In this document: positions 1 through 11,973 of the stretch, piece by piece
Numbering within the stretch: position 1 is the stretch's first letter
Layout of the letters: every line of letters starts with the position of its first letter
Assembly (NCBI GenBank): GCA_947650285.1
Contig: CANTFL010000199.1
Span: 62,001-126,000, forward strand
Source: Hyaloperonospora brassicae
Lineage: Eukaryota > Oomycota > Peronosporomycetes > Peronosporales > Peronosporaceae
Length of the DNA: 64,000 nucleotides
Direction of reading: 5' to 3'
The notes under the pieces: generated by a model
Databases searched by the model: none
What the model saw: the letters and a program-made list of their open reading frames with translations, nothing else
What the model was told of the DNA's origin: nothing
Program-made: the position numbers and the translations under genes

Positions 1-355
1 TAGAAGTCAGTTTCCTAGCATATCCACCTTCTTTCAGAATGCACCTGTCGTTCATGCGGGTGAACTGCCTTAGCATCCATCATATCTCCGGAAATAGTGA
101 CGTAAGTGCTTCGTTGGGATCATAGAAATAGAACCTGCCTTTTAGTATACACTACAACGTACACATCCTTTGAGGTGTTACCGGTGACGTTGAAGTAACA
201 CTTCTTTTGAACAGCTTGTATCCGAGTACTTTTGAATGCGCTTGAGCACATAAGTATGTTCCGCTTCAAATTAGTAAGAGCGAAATGAATGGCTCGCAGT
301 GATTGAAGTCGCAGTGTCCCACAATCGCATCCAATACACAAGCACATTCTGCAAT
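1..355. other. Upstream of KIFBP gene, no gene seen
   Basis: This stretch precedes the first exon of the KIFBP-like gene. Only short unrelated reading frames occur on either strand and none shows a recognisable motif. It probably contains the promoter and 5' leader of that gene, but I cannot point to a convincing initiator element. Confidence 0.5.
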
Positions 356-2478
356 ATGAGTGATATCTCCAAGGACTTCCACGCGCTCCTACACCGTATT
401 GACGACGTTGCAGCGGTGCGCTCGATGCTTTTATCTTCTTGACGAGCTCATACTCCTTTCCTTCAGTTTGGCAACCGCAAACCGTTTCTAAACGACCCTT
501 CTTGCACTGGACTAACAGGACGATTACACGGAGACGACGCCCTATGCGTCGCAGTACCGAGTACTTGAAATCCTACAAAAGATCAGAGTTGCCACTCCAT
601 CTCCAGCTGTACGCCCGCTGTTTAAGATCGTAGCTGAGTAAAACACCAGTAAAAGCTGATTCGTTCCTTTATGTGATAATGCACAGCAAAAAGCCGTGGT
701 AGCTGCTAAGCTAGGCGGAGTTTACCTAGCAGTGGGAGAGCCGCACAGTACGTCATTTGTAGTTTTCTAGTCTGAGACACGTGCATTGAAGTGATTTCCG
801 CCTATGGTTTGACTTTGTCTCTGTTCTAGATGCTGAGCCAATGCTGTATGAAGCTGGGCAATTTTTCGTTCAGGAGCTGGTAACCTTCACGCAAAAGATT
901 CCATTGGATGACAGCTCAAAGGGTGAAGTGAAAATCAAGGAGGTAGTGACGAAACTGCTGGCAGATATGCCACAAGTGGAGATAAAGAATGAGCACGAGG
1001 AGTTTGAGGGGTATGTCGTGGAGCTTTTGACTCAAATGGGCTTGCTTTGGTCGAAACGTTCTCGACTGCTCCGGGCGGTGTGCTATTTGACGACGGCGCT
1101 GAATGTGCTCGACAAATGCGGCCACAAAAAAGCCGACGGAATGGTGTCAGCTCAGACGATGACGCGTCTTTACCTTGCGCAGTCATACGAAAAATTGGGG
1201 ATGGCAGATAACTCGGCGGAGTTCTGTTTATCAACGCTGGAACTGCAGCTGTTGCAGTGTTTCGACGATACTGAAACTGGCGATATGTCGAAACCTACGG
1301 GTGCCCCTGACTGGGTGCGAAATGCGTTGAAGCTTGCCGAATACTACCTCGATGCAAACAACCTTAAAGATGCAGCCATATGTCTACAAGGTTGCGAGTA
1401 CATGCTGCTGTATAGAGGAATCGACGAGGGGGACGAGGAGGAAGAAGAGGAAGCCCAGATGTTACTCGTTGCTGACATTTACTCGATGTGGGGTCGGTTG
1501 CACATGACTACGCTTCGGTTCGCCGGGATGAGAAAGGAAGGGTCGTATGCAAGAAATGCTGGCCCTGCATTGCATCACCTCAGCAGCATGGAGGCAATAT
1601 TTGCCAAGCTCTCCCTTGCCCGACAATGGGGGAAAGGCCAATTGAAACCAGGACTCGGCATGATGTTTGTGTCCCCGCACTGTGTGGAAACGTATGAGCA
1701 AGCTCGCGACGTATTCAAAATGGGCATTCGCGCTTGTACACGTGCAAGGAAGGCGTTTGATCTTGATGGCTTTGTAACTGAGCATGTGCGCCTTTTGCAG
1801 CAAGAAAGTGCGTTGTATCGCCAATTGCTTCCGTTTGAGGATTCTCGGGGGCGACGTGTCGCAATGCAAAGGCGGAGACTAGCATTGTTGACATCCGTGC
1901 TTGGAGACACATTGAACGAACGTTCAATCCCGGTTGACATCCTCCAGGAAATTTACTTCGAGTGCGCAGAGATTAATACCGACGTCTTCGAGATCAAGCA
2001 AAGTAAGGAGGCAGGAGAAAAACCCATGACGTATGCGATCGGTGCCATTCAGTGCTACCAGCAGTTCCTCCTGCTATATTATCCTCCATCAGAGGTTGGA
2101 GGTGCAACGAATAACGACCAAGTGCGAGCGCGCGTGTTGCGCGGTGGAAAGGATGCGCAGCTTCCACACGGAAAAGCTTTGTGCCCGAGGGAGTTCCGCG
2201 CGATGCTGATGGGCTACTATGGTCTTGCTCATGTGTGTGGAAAGGTTTTGTGTTTATCCGACACCGCTAAGATTGTGGGATTTTGGCGTCAAAGCCTTGC
2301 ATACTACGAGGTAGTCCCAGCATTGGTCCGGGAATACGAAAATCTGTATCACGCGTCTTACGGACACGAATTGAGCCGCAGCTTGAAAAGTGAGGTCACA
2401 ATTTGCGGCGAGATGGCGCGATTGCTGCCAGAGAAAATCGACCAGCTCGTGTACAACGGCAAGGCGCTAAAGGCATGA
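356..2478 (+). CDS. KIFBP: KIF-binding protein (KIFBP/KBP) homologue, four exons
   Basis: In animals KBP is an all-helical TPR-like protein that binds kinesin motor domains and controls microtubule cargo transport. My model joins 356-415, 519-629, 687-747 and 830-2478. All introns are GT-AG and all phases agree. The protein is 626 residues, close to the roughly 620 of animal KBP. The last exon carries the clearest family text: a helical block around LDKCGHKKADGM, the FCLSTLELQLL helix, the region YEQARDVFKMGIRACTRARK followed by FDLDGFVTEHVRLLQQESALY, and the C-terminal RLLPEKIDQLVYNGK, which parallels the animal LLPTKMERFRTK end. A glutamate-rich loop (GDEEEEEEAQ) sits in the middle. The start ATG at 356 opens a short first exon; the exact donor after residue 57 (630, or 634 a few bases on) is the weakest join. 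It flanks the repeat island. A link to flagellar or hyphal transport is inference only. Confidence 0.85.
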
Positions 2479-4139
2479 TTTGGCGCAGTTTTGTTTTCAC
2501 AATTGCCTATGTTCGCACAGTAACGGTTCTCTTTCGAGCTGCCACGTCGATGCAATACACGTTTTTTTCTTGAAAAAGATCATACGATTCTGTTCCGAAC
2601 AAACAAACTGTTTACATTTGTCGTAGAAGAGGAATGGCGCCTGGATGTCCTTCCCGTGCAGCCGGACAACCAGCCACATGTGGCAAAAAGACACACATGC
2701 GTTTTTAGGGCATTTCCTACAAGGTCCGTATCATCAAGATACGTAGGCGTGCAGCTGGCTCGAACTTGCAAAGCCCAAGTCGCATGAGGGCTTCCTACCA
2801 AGTCTGTCGAGCTAGTGGCGATCTGCTGCTCGGTCAAATATGCAATCAGGTCTATGGAGAGCTTCGTCGCGCACTAACATAAGCGCTCGTGATCGCGAAC
2901 ATCCGGACGAAATTTTATGGGGATCGACAGAATTAGGAGATATACCAGGCAGGAGTCGTCCAGGGTGTTTAGATACCAACCAACTCTTCACAAAAAAAGA
3001 CTTGCTTGTGGCATGGGAATACCCACAAGAGCCAGAGCGATGACAAGTGTAGCTAGCAAGTAGCTCAGATGTGTATGCTCACGCTGAACAATACATCGCG
3101 TCGTGAGATAGACTGAACGTTGTAGCGTCCTCGATGAAATAAGGATACGTACACTGGGTTGATGCTGAAAAAAGCTTTGTCAAGTACTTTCCAAAGCTGA
3201 AAGTTGAAGACCATAAGCTGTAGTCATCCCAAAGCGCTGCGATTGCCGCTCATGAGAAGAAGATAAGTGCCAGCTACTCGGACCACATAGAACAAATCCA
3301 CTACGATGTGGATGGCAAGCTCGACGCAGAATCTGCTTGGGTTCAGGTGACTCAAGAGGAGGAGCGTTTGGGTGGCTGGGCCTGCTGGTCACTATTCCGA
3401 GGAAGAACATTGCTGCAAGCCTTCGATGCGCGAATTTGAGTGTTGAGCAGGTGAGCATCTCGGTATGGTGCATCCGAATAAAGAGCCTGTTCATTGCACG
3501 ACTGTGCTCAGCATTTGGCTTCTGCGGTACAAAAATGCTGGTATCCAGAACGGACTTACGAAAAAACGTGTACACAAAAATAAACCCCAGCTTTTTGGGT
3601 GAGTATGATTTGAAAGAGTAAGGCGGCCTAAAAGAATTGACCCCGTATCTCATGACAATATCGCGGCAGCTAGCTCACCTTCGTTATGCTCTAATGCCTT
3701 GACTGCAAAAATGAATCAGGGACATTGCTTTGCAGTCAAGTATTGGAAGTATGCATCGTTAGTGCGCATGGCACGGAATTTCTCATTGCCACCTTACCGC
3801 TAATCGTAGTAGATGTAACTTGGTGCTTTTTTAGCTTCCTTTGCACATGCGGTGTAACAAGGCACGCTCTCGTCAGGTAGATGGCAAGACCTTGTATTGA
3901 TAACAATACAAGGGTGCGTTTTCCCGACGTCACGTACACGTGGCCTGAGGAAGCGCTAGAAATTTAGTAGAACTCGAAAGCTCTGTTTAATAATAAAGTT
4001 AAAATGAAAAAAAAACAGTCGAGTACCTTTTGATAGTCCACTTTTGTCTTTGTCGAACTATCTCGAAGTACAGTTTCCTATGTGGGTTTCTTGCTCGCCA
4101 CTTATCGTGCGCGTCCAGCAGCAATTAGTGATTAATATG
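2479..4139. other. Intergenic, edge of repeat island
   Basis: No complete gene is seen. Frames on both strands are short and share no motif I know. One plus-strand frame near 3213-3437 stays open for about 73 codons without a start and reads like decayed coding sequence; it is discussed as a finding. The end of the stretch is AT-rich, with an A-run near 4005-4014. Confidence 0.5.
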
Positions 4140-4142
4140 ATT

Positions 4143-4352
4143 GATGTACTATGTACATCACCCTTTACGATCAGCACCTAAAAAATGTTACCTTCGAGGT
4201 AACATTACGTCAACATCATCTCGTCTCGAAAGATGTTGTTTAAATATTATTTTAATAGATAATTGGCAAAAACCAATACCTTCGTACCAATTTTTATGTA
4301 ATGGGCTCACTTCGTTACATCACCCTCCTTAACCAACAGTCACTACAGTGAG
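4143..4352. repeat. Series of six short hairpins before a gag remnant
   Basis: Six short inverted repeats with near-perfect arms lie in about 210 bp: 4143-4159 (7-bp arms), 4185-4205 (9-bp arms, 3-base loop), 4211-4238 (7-bp arms), 4262-4277 (5-bp arms), 4296-4320 (about 6-bp arms) and 4340-4351 (5-bp arms). Their centres are 29 to 46 bases apart. They end just before a motif like a retrotransposon primer binding site, so the simplest reading is the R-U5 part of a degenerate LTR or leader. No second copy was found in the window. Confidence 0.5.
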
Positions 4353-4365
4353 TGAATTTTATTAT

Positions 4366-4380
4366 TTGGTGTCAGAGTGA
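4366..4380 (+). other. Possible retrotransposon primer binding site
   Basis: The bases TTGGTGTCAGAGTG resemble the tRNA-derived primer binding site TGGTATCAGAGC used by many LTR retrotransposons. They lie about 15 bases after a hairpin-rich stretch and about 90 bases before a gag-like ATG at 4466, which is the expected order for a plus-strand element. The exact LTR border is not resolved. Confidence 0.35.
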
Positions 4381-4465
4381 TCACCGAATGGTCGCTCTGA
4401 TGAAAGAAAGCACTTGTTGGTTTTGCCCAACTCATTTTTGCTTTCAGCATATAACGAGTTCGTCC

Positions 4466-6160
4466 ATGCGCTACAAGAACAACCTCGCCGCTGAAGCGGC
4501 TGCCCGGATGCTTGCAGCCGGAGAGCAAGCTAACCAAGACTCGGCAGTAAGGGCCTCATCGCCTACCGCTGCTGATAAGCAGCCTGCAATACCCGATGTT
4601 GCAGGTGCACTTGGTCATCCACGTGCAGCTTCTTCATCTGCAGCTTCGGCTGCGATGGTAGTCCAATATATGTTGATTTCGGAATATATGTTATTTATTC
4701 GGGCGAGTTGGACGCCTCTTCCGACTTAATGTCGCCCACAAAACTCTATCGCACGGCTGTGGGTGCGGAGACCACGGAGGCTTAGCCCCGTGGCAGTCTC
4801 GACGAGGCTCTGCGCCATAAGATGTTCCGTTCATTCGACGGGTTAGAGCACTCGTCACAGGGATTGAACTGGTCGCGCTCGCTTTCGTATGCGATGAGTG
4901 CGCAACACGAGGACGTTAGTTGTCGTGATGATGCCGATGACTTTTCGCGAATGCATCGTAGCCGTAGCTATCCTAGTGAATGTGGCGTCCGCAGTGTCGT
5001 CAGTTATGCCGGCACTGCGCGAGATGAGCAGGATCGTAAAGTATTACGATCTGCTCCTGAGCTTTGACCATAAGTGCCTTCTCAGCGCAACCTTAAATAG
5101 TGATATGGTAATACCACTGGGAGTTATCGATTCCCTCTGTTTGATTCGTCAAGAGTACATGGTCTTGATGTCTGTGCGAGTGATTATCGCATTGAACATG
5201 TTTTCCACACGATGTCTTTTTCAGACATCGATGGTACCACGGCAACCGCACCCGAGACGAAGTTTCGTTTGTGAAGGCGTGGACATTTTCATTAATAACT
5301 TTGAGAAAATTGGCCTTAACGCTTAGCTAAGCAAAGTTTTTGCAGATCGCAACAAGTTTGAATAGAAGTCGCCAACCGGTGCCGATTTATTGCACCGATT
5401 ATCTCGAGGGAAAGATTTACCTTGCTTTTCGTGAGACGTGAATTGTCAAAGTTGTGTTAAAAACTTTGTTCGCGGTCCTAGGGAGGCCTCGCTCCCTTAT
5501 CATCCCTACTGGAGGGCGCGCATCTCTTCTGAGATATATAATGGGATTAAAAATTTGTAAATCCTATACCAACGCGCCAGGCGTTCGTTTAACGATGGCC
5601 CTCCATCGTCGAAGGGTGTGTTTCTTCATACTGCTCGACGAGACCAAGGAAATTCATCATCAGCTGAGAGCGGGGCTCCCAGCTGTTCCACGAGGATGGG
5701 TATCCCCGCCACTGGACGGGAAGTCGTCCTTGCTCCTAAATTGTCAAGGTGGGATAAGATACGCTCCACCAGGTAGCATTGACCACCGTGTGAGTCCACC
5801 ACAGGTTAAGGAGGAGGAGGAGGAAAATCCTCCTCGAGTCGATCGAGTCATTATCCAGATCAACACATGATGGTTCGCGCAATCTCCGAATTTCGCGATA
5901 ATTGCGAAAGATCGCGCCGACTACGTTTTCCGCACAGCTTCAGGTCAAGCGGGATATCCGTTCCTTTTATGATGAGCTGGCGACAGCTCGTAGGGAGATC
6001 TCTCAATTGCATTGGGAGGTCTCCTCACTACGCGACCAGACTGAACGTCTGTTCATGATCACAAGAACCTGATGGAGGTTCTTAAACGTGGGGATTATCT
6101 TAAATGTAAGAAGAAGGCTCGTACTGAAAGCACGGGCGGAGACGCTCCACATAAAATGTA
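4466..6160 (+). pseudogene. Decayed gag-like region of an LTR retrotransposon
   Basis: The frame opens at ATG 4466 with an alanine-rich start (MRYKNNLAAEAAARMLAAG) and runs about 70 codons before breaking into short frames. Farther on, around 5940-6060, a different frame reads as a coiled coil (QVKRDIRSFYDELATARREI, then QLHWEVSSLRDQTERLF). It is followed near 6075-6150 by a short lysine-rich end (VLKRGDYLKCKKKARTE). Alanine-rich head, coiled coil and basic tail suit a Ty3/gypsy gag polyprotein. Stops and frameshifts throughout show it is not functional. The orientation is opposite to the pol remnant at 6.7-9.4 kb, so it belongs to a separate insertion. An unrelated decayed gene cannot be excluded. 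Confidence 0.45.
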
Positions 6161-7013
6161 GGATGATTACGTATCCTATGTGGCAGCTCAATCGTGTATG
6201 CGTTGCCTTGTCAGCGCAGCACACGAAACGGGTAGATGTACTTGGTCAGTAGTTAACTGCTGCCCACGTTAGTCACTACATGTCGAAATAGATTAATTGT
6301 ATAAATTAGGGCTAAATTACCTTCAATAAATGAAAGAAAATTTGCTCTTCAATTTTTTTGAAGTTTTGTTTCCGCTACTCCACCGCGTGAGCGATGGAAA
6401 TCTTTCATGAAGCGGACCACTGCGTTTCAAACCATCTGAAATCCTTCTGGTGACGCGACATCGTTTTGTTCAATTCCTTTTGTGCGAACCTCAGGGGGTA
6501 TCGTTTTATCTTTCTGTGTTATCAGCTGGTGTGTTATCATCCTCGCTGAAATAATTGTTATCGATACTGAAAACACCAGCATCGTCATTTTGCATTTGTC
6601 TCAATTATAGCAATGACGCTATTATTGAGATGACCTTCTTCTTAGATGTCGACCTGATCGACATCGACATCATACGTGACGACGTTAACGTCAATTCCCT
6701 CGCCACTTCATCTAATAATTACACTATAATAGGGAGGGCAGATGTGGATATCGTAAGCCATTCACGAATAGCGGTGTGTGCTGTGTCGATGCATGCACCG
6801 AATTTTTGATGGCTAATTACACAAGTGGTAGGAATTTGCTCCAACTCGAGAACAAGTGAGCGTATCCTCGAATTATAATTTCGCGGACAAGGTTCGCAAG
6901 TTCCGTCTGACCATCTGTTTCTTAATGGTCAGTAGTAAAATTATTCAATCTCGTTCCTAGAGATCTAAATACGGACTGTATGAATTCCGCCGTGAAACGA
7001 GGATCACGGTCGG

Positions 7014-7049
7014 ACACGAATTCACGGTCAGACACGAGTTCACGAGGTA
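7014..7049 (-). repeat. 18-bp in-frame tandem duplication in dead integrase
   Basis: Two adjacent 18-bp units (cggtcggacacgaattca and cggtcagacacgagttca) differ at two positions. They duplicate the six codons just before the catalytic DPRFTAEF motif of the minus-strand integrase remnant, giving the pattern LVSDR-EFVSDR-DPRF. Confidence 0.75.
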
Positions 7050-7320
7050 ACCCGTCAAGTCAATATATCTTGTCGACAGAGACACAAGCACAGCCCTGTA
7101 CCGTAATCAACTGGTGCACTGCAGCAAGATGCACAGTCTTGCTGAACCGTTCAACAAACACAAGAGTACCATTATTCTTGTGGTCGTCTTCGGTGAAACC
7201 GAAGACGAAGACTATATTAACAAACTGACAGCACGCTGCCGGAACATGTAGAGGATGAAAAGGCGCACGGGATGAAGCAATAGGCTTCACTCGTTGTTAA
7301 AACTCTCAAGCACGAATTTA

Positions 7321-7471
7321 CGCACAAACCGATACTGACGGGGCCAGTCGAAGTCAAGACTTACGGTAAGGTTGGTCTTTTCTCTACCTCGATTTTTGCG
7401 CACAAACCGATACTGACGGGGCCAGTTGAAGTCACGACTTACGGTAAGGTTAGTCTTTTCTCTACCTCGAT
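7321..7471 (-). repeat. 78-bp in-frame tandem duplication in dead integrase
   Basis: A segment starting at 7321 recurs at 7399 with a period of 78 bp (26 codons). The two 73-bp matching blocks differ by only about three bases. The duplicated peptide is the RGREKTNLTVS to QYRFVRK part of the integrase zinc-binding domain. Confidence 0.85.
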
Positions 7472-9439
7472 GACCACCAGTTGGGGTATCGTGACACTCA
7501 TACATGATGCTCAAGCGCAGATTTTTATGATCGAGAAGAAATACACGAGAAGAGTAATCGGCAACGGCTGTATAGTACAGCTATCCGTTGCGTGTTGTGT
7601 ACCGATCCGATGAAAGACGGTACAAAGCCGAAAAATCCTTCAGTGATCTACATTTTGGATTCATAAAATGATCCCTCAACCGCAGATGATTCAAAAAATC
7701 GCGTGGGGTTTCCTCATATCTTCAAGTAGCGTTGACGACGGGAAACTGACTGTAAGTGTCGCAAAAGTGAGCAAGGCCTCACTGTTGATGGGTATAGTCG
7801 GCTTGGAATCAGACCGGCGTGAAAGCGCATCAGCGCCGACATTTAGTCGTCCGGGTTTGTATTCATCGGAGAATTTGTACTCCGCAAATGAGTGGCATCC
7901 ACCTTGACATGCGTTGCGAGAGGTGTGGACAGTTCACGGCTGTGCGTAGTGACGCATGGACCATATAGACGATGAACGGTCTATCTCAATAGAGATAGAC
8001 GCGAAACTTGGCCAGTGTATATTTCATGGCATGAATTTCCTTTTCATGCACTGGGTAGTTACGCTCTGCTGGTTGCAGCTGACGCGATTGTTAGCAGATG
8101 ACGCGCTTTGCGTCATCTGTATCAAATTGCATCAACGTACAGCCGATTTCAAAATTCTGCCATCACATATCACATGGAATGGTCTGTATCGATCTGCAAT
8201 CGCCAATGTGGGCGATCGCATCAAGCGCTGCTTGATATATTCATAGGAACACTGACAGTCAGCGTTCCATGACCACTTCAGATTTTTCTTGATTAAACAG
8301 TATAGATGCACAGTCATCTCGGCGTAGTTGCGCGATACCTAGTGCAAGTACGCCGCTAGCCCAAGGAACTTCTTAAGTCCCTTGACATCGACTGTCACTG
8401 GTCTGTCGGTGATCGAATTGATCTTTTCGGGATCAGGATGTAAGCCGTGCTTACCCACGATGCACCCAAGAAGCGGTATTTCGCTAGCCGCGAATTAAAC
8501 TTTCTAGAACTTGAAGTACGACTCATGATTAAGCATAATTTGATATACCTGAAGAACATGTTCTCTGTAAACTTCCACTTCTGTCGTTCCGTTCATAGCC
8601 CGGCTATGGACGAGCACATCGTCGAAGTAACTCAATGCAAAGTCTCGCACCGGTCTTAACCGATTTGTTACACATCTGTTGAATGTTGAAGGAACTTTAC
8701 AAAGCCCCTGTGGTATCACTACCTTCTCCGAAGCACACCGCTTGGGTCGGCTCACTTCAGCGTACGGGATGTACCGCTCACGCATAAGGATATGATAGAA
8801 GCTATACATCAGATAAATGGTAGAGAAGATGGTACTTATTTGAAACAACATCAATGATCACGTCCTTTCTCGGTATCGGCGTCTGATCTGGTATCGTTGC
8901 AGCATTCGATTTGTTGAATGCGTGCACCATCCGCCATCCTCCTGCGGCCTTTTGCACACAGAAGTCCGGAGAGCTGTGTGGGGATGTTGATTCCCTCACA
9001 TGGCCCGATGCTAATCGATCGGCAAAGAAGTTTTCGATCGCTAGTACCTGTTCACGAGGCAGTGGCCACTGCGTCATGACACAGTACTTCAAGCCCGGTT
9101 TGAGCGTGATCTCATGTCGAGTGCCTTTATCCTTAGACAACTCGCAAGGTACTGATTCGAGGCATGCATCCTTGAATTCGATCAAATACCTATACAAAGG
9201 ATTTGCTTGAAGCGGCTCCCAGGACTGATACGTGTATCGCTCAATCCGAGTCTTCTTCTTGAAGACACTTTCGTCCATCGATGAGCTACTAAGAACCCGT
9301 TTGTTCTCGGCAAGTACTGTTGACGACCGAATATCGGCCACATACTCATCCTCTGTGACGAGTATGCAGATCTGCTTGACTTTGCCACCACGCAGATCAC
9401 GCAAGAACCGTTTCGATTCTAGCGTTGGCAATTCAGTTA

Positions 9440-11973
9440 TCTACATAGTTACCTTTGGAGGCACAATCAGATCAAGCGTATAAGCGCCTAATCTTGATCC
9501 ATCATTTACCAAGACGTTCAACGTCTCGGTTTCTTCCTGGTAACTTGTTTCCACAGCTTACTGAGGGCCTAATCCCTCAGTACTTACCCAGAAGACGTTT
9601 AAACAGCCCGATAATAAGCACAGCAGAAGGCTCAAGGTCTTCTTAGTTTACACTTGGGTGTACAAATACATTAAACAAGTAAAATGTTTAGAATATACCA
9701 AACGCAATATTGCTAAGAAATTATAAAGCGATCAAAGTTCAGCAATGTTGACGCGAGTGCAATAGCAATGACACAAGAAGCGAATAAGTGTGAAGACGGC
9801 TGAAGTGGGCAATAAAAAGTAAGTTACAGCAAATGATAATAAACACTCATACCGCAAACAAGTCGGTGTGTTTTTGTCTGTAACGACAAATACAAGGCCT
9901 TATCTCGCATTCGTTATTGGGCGACTGATTCGGCATGTACTGAACTCGACGCAACAGCACATTGTCGCAGTTAAATGGGTGGTTCGATAATTAATCTGGG
10001 CCAACAAGAAAGGTTTTTGTACGCAAGAAACAATTTTTAAGGACAGGATCAACGATCTGTTTAAACTGGTTTTTTTATTCGGATCGGGTAAACGAGCTCG
10101 ACGCTAAAAAATGTGTTACGGTATTTGCGACTTGCCCGGATAAATATGTTATCGTATGGGCCTCTCGCCGTCAGAGCATAGAAGCTCAATCGACCGAGGA
10201 TGTAGATTATGTTGCCGCATGTGATGCATGTATCGGAAATCGAGGATTAAGGAACATATTGATTCAAGTAGCTTCGAGATGCAAGTTACTTTTCGTATGT
10301 GTATCAACAATCAAGCCGCCCATGTAATGGTTACAAATCGTACGTACCATTGAAGGACATGATACATTTAACCTCTTTGGTATTGTACGAGGGATCAAGC
10401 GGCTAAGAAAACGGTAAATTTGTGAAATACAAGAATATCTGGAAATATTTCCGACCTAAAAATGAACCCAGTAACGCGAGATAGGCTTGAGGCGCTGATT
10501 TGTCGGATTATATTAAGTAGGCAGCAACTTGCCAAAGAGACGAGCTTACTTTGGGGTAAGAATAACTGAAATTTGCAGCAGTTGAGGATGATGAATTTTG
10601 AAGACGTAAAAAAGTTGATGGGAAAAGAATCAAAGCGTTGACACGAATATCTATAAGGACGAAAACAAGACTAGATATAGAACCAATAACACAAATAGTT
10701 TCCCGCTCATTGCCACATTAACCTTAACGTCAACAAGTTGGTGTGAGTATGTTTACTGGTCTGCGATTTTTATTAGTTGACACATCGAGTGAAAGTCGGT
10801 CAGGGCGGATAACATAAGTAACCATAGTTAGAACGAGTCTAGTCTGACCGCCGGTGCGTAATAATTATGTCATTTGTTTGTAAAATTGGCTGTGTCAGGT
10901 AACCTTATAAAAAAATTCTGAAGTATTTTATCACGAACAACTTTTGTGTGCTTACCTCGAAGTATAATTTTCATTCTTTTCTTCTTTTATATGTCATCTG
11001 CAAAAACTGCTTATGTTCTTAAAGGTAACTAACACTGGAATGGCGGGCAGTATGCGTCTTCTGGAGATGGTGGCTGACGAATACTTTATATGGTAGGTTA
11101 ATATCACCTGATCCGCGGAATATGAAAGATAGAGGTACCTATTCATTAGGCTTCTCCTATGCGGCTCTTACACCAGTCTATAGGACCGCTTCTACCTCTC
11201 TAGCATATGCACATCATGGTCGTTTCCTGAAATGACTTTGAATAATGTGTCAGTTAGTATGTTAGTATCGGCGGGTGTATCCTGTATTCCTTCGTCGGAC
11301 ATATTTCCACGTTGATTGTAGCAAATCCATTTCTCATAACATTGAAAAAAAATTTGTAACCAAAATGGATTGCAATGACAAGGCAAATTTTTCACTCGAA
11401 TAGATCTTTTTCGTGCAAGTTTACAAGTAATAATTGCTTGACAGAAAGTGGCATGTAATACATCAGGGCTCTTGTTCAGTATTCGATGCTTCAATGAATT
11501 TAATAGTACTGTAGAGGGAGTCGTAGATTCACAGAGCCTGATTGTTTTTACGACTTAAACCGTCAGTCATTACAAGTCTTGTAGTTTTTTAAGTACGTGT
11601 TTGTGTGTAAAAAAGTTACTAAATTCGTAACGCTACTATCGGCTCATTATAAAACGCGGTTGAAAAACAGCTACCCGCCAAGACAGGGATAAGATTTCTC
11701 TGATCTAGACGTGGTCTAATATTCATTAAATGATTAACAATGTCAACATCACTTGCCTGATGATACCAACGTGAATAATACAACGTAGCGCAGTGTGAAT
11801 GGTACACAATTTTTGATGGCTGGCACTATAGCTACAGAATTCGCGTAGTAGGTATGACCTTCTGTAGGTGTATCTTATCACCATTAATAAGGCATAATGG
11901 TGTTATATTAAACCGCTGTAAACTCGAAATACTGTGTCTATAGTAATCGTGTGGTATATTATTTAGCCAGACT
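9440..11973. other. Gene-less AT-rich stretch
   Basis: No gene, RNA or recognisable retroelement domain is seen on either strand. The sequence is AT-rich with short random frames. Protease or gag text that would complete the 6.7-9.4 kb pol remnant could not be recognised here and may be lost or too decayed. Confidence 0.5.

Larger units (their letters stand above)
6724..9431 (-). pseudogene. pol: Ty3/gypsy pol remnant (RT, RNase H, integrase)
   Basis: Reading the minus strand from 9431, the order is typical of gypsy pol. The reverse transcriptase begins at about 9150, with a fingers region around KAAGGWRMVHAFNKSNAATI. A frameshift near 8830-8850 is followed by the catalytic box ALSYFDDVLVHSRAMNG at about 8620-8640. 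The RT/RNase H connection near 8230-8310 shows the SPTLAIADRYRPFHVICD stretch. The integrase zinc-binding part (HDTPTGGHRGREKT) starts at 7500. The integrase core is at 7290-7000 (LVFVERFSKTVHLAAV, then SDRDPRFTAEF with its catalytic Asp), and its end near 6930-6730 contains DGQTE and NSVHAST. Stops and frameshifts interrupt every domain. A 78-bp and an 18-bp in-frame duplication lie inside the integrase. No flanking LTR was recognised. Confidence 0.85.
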
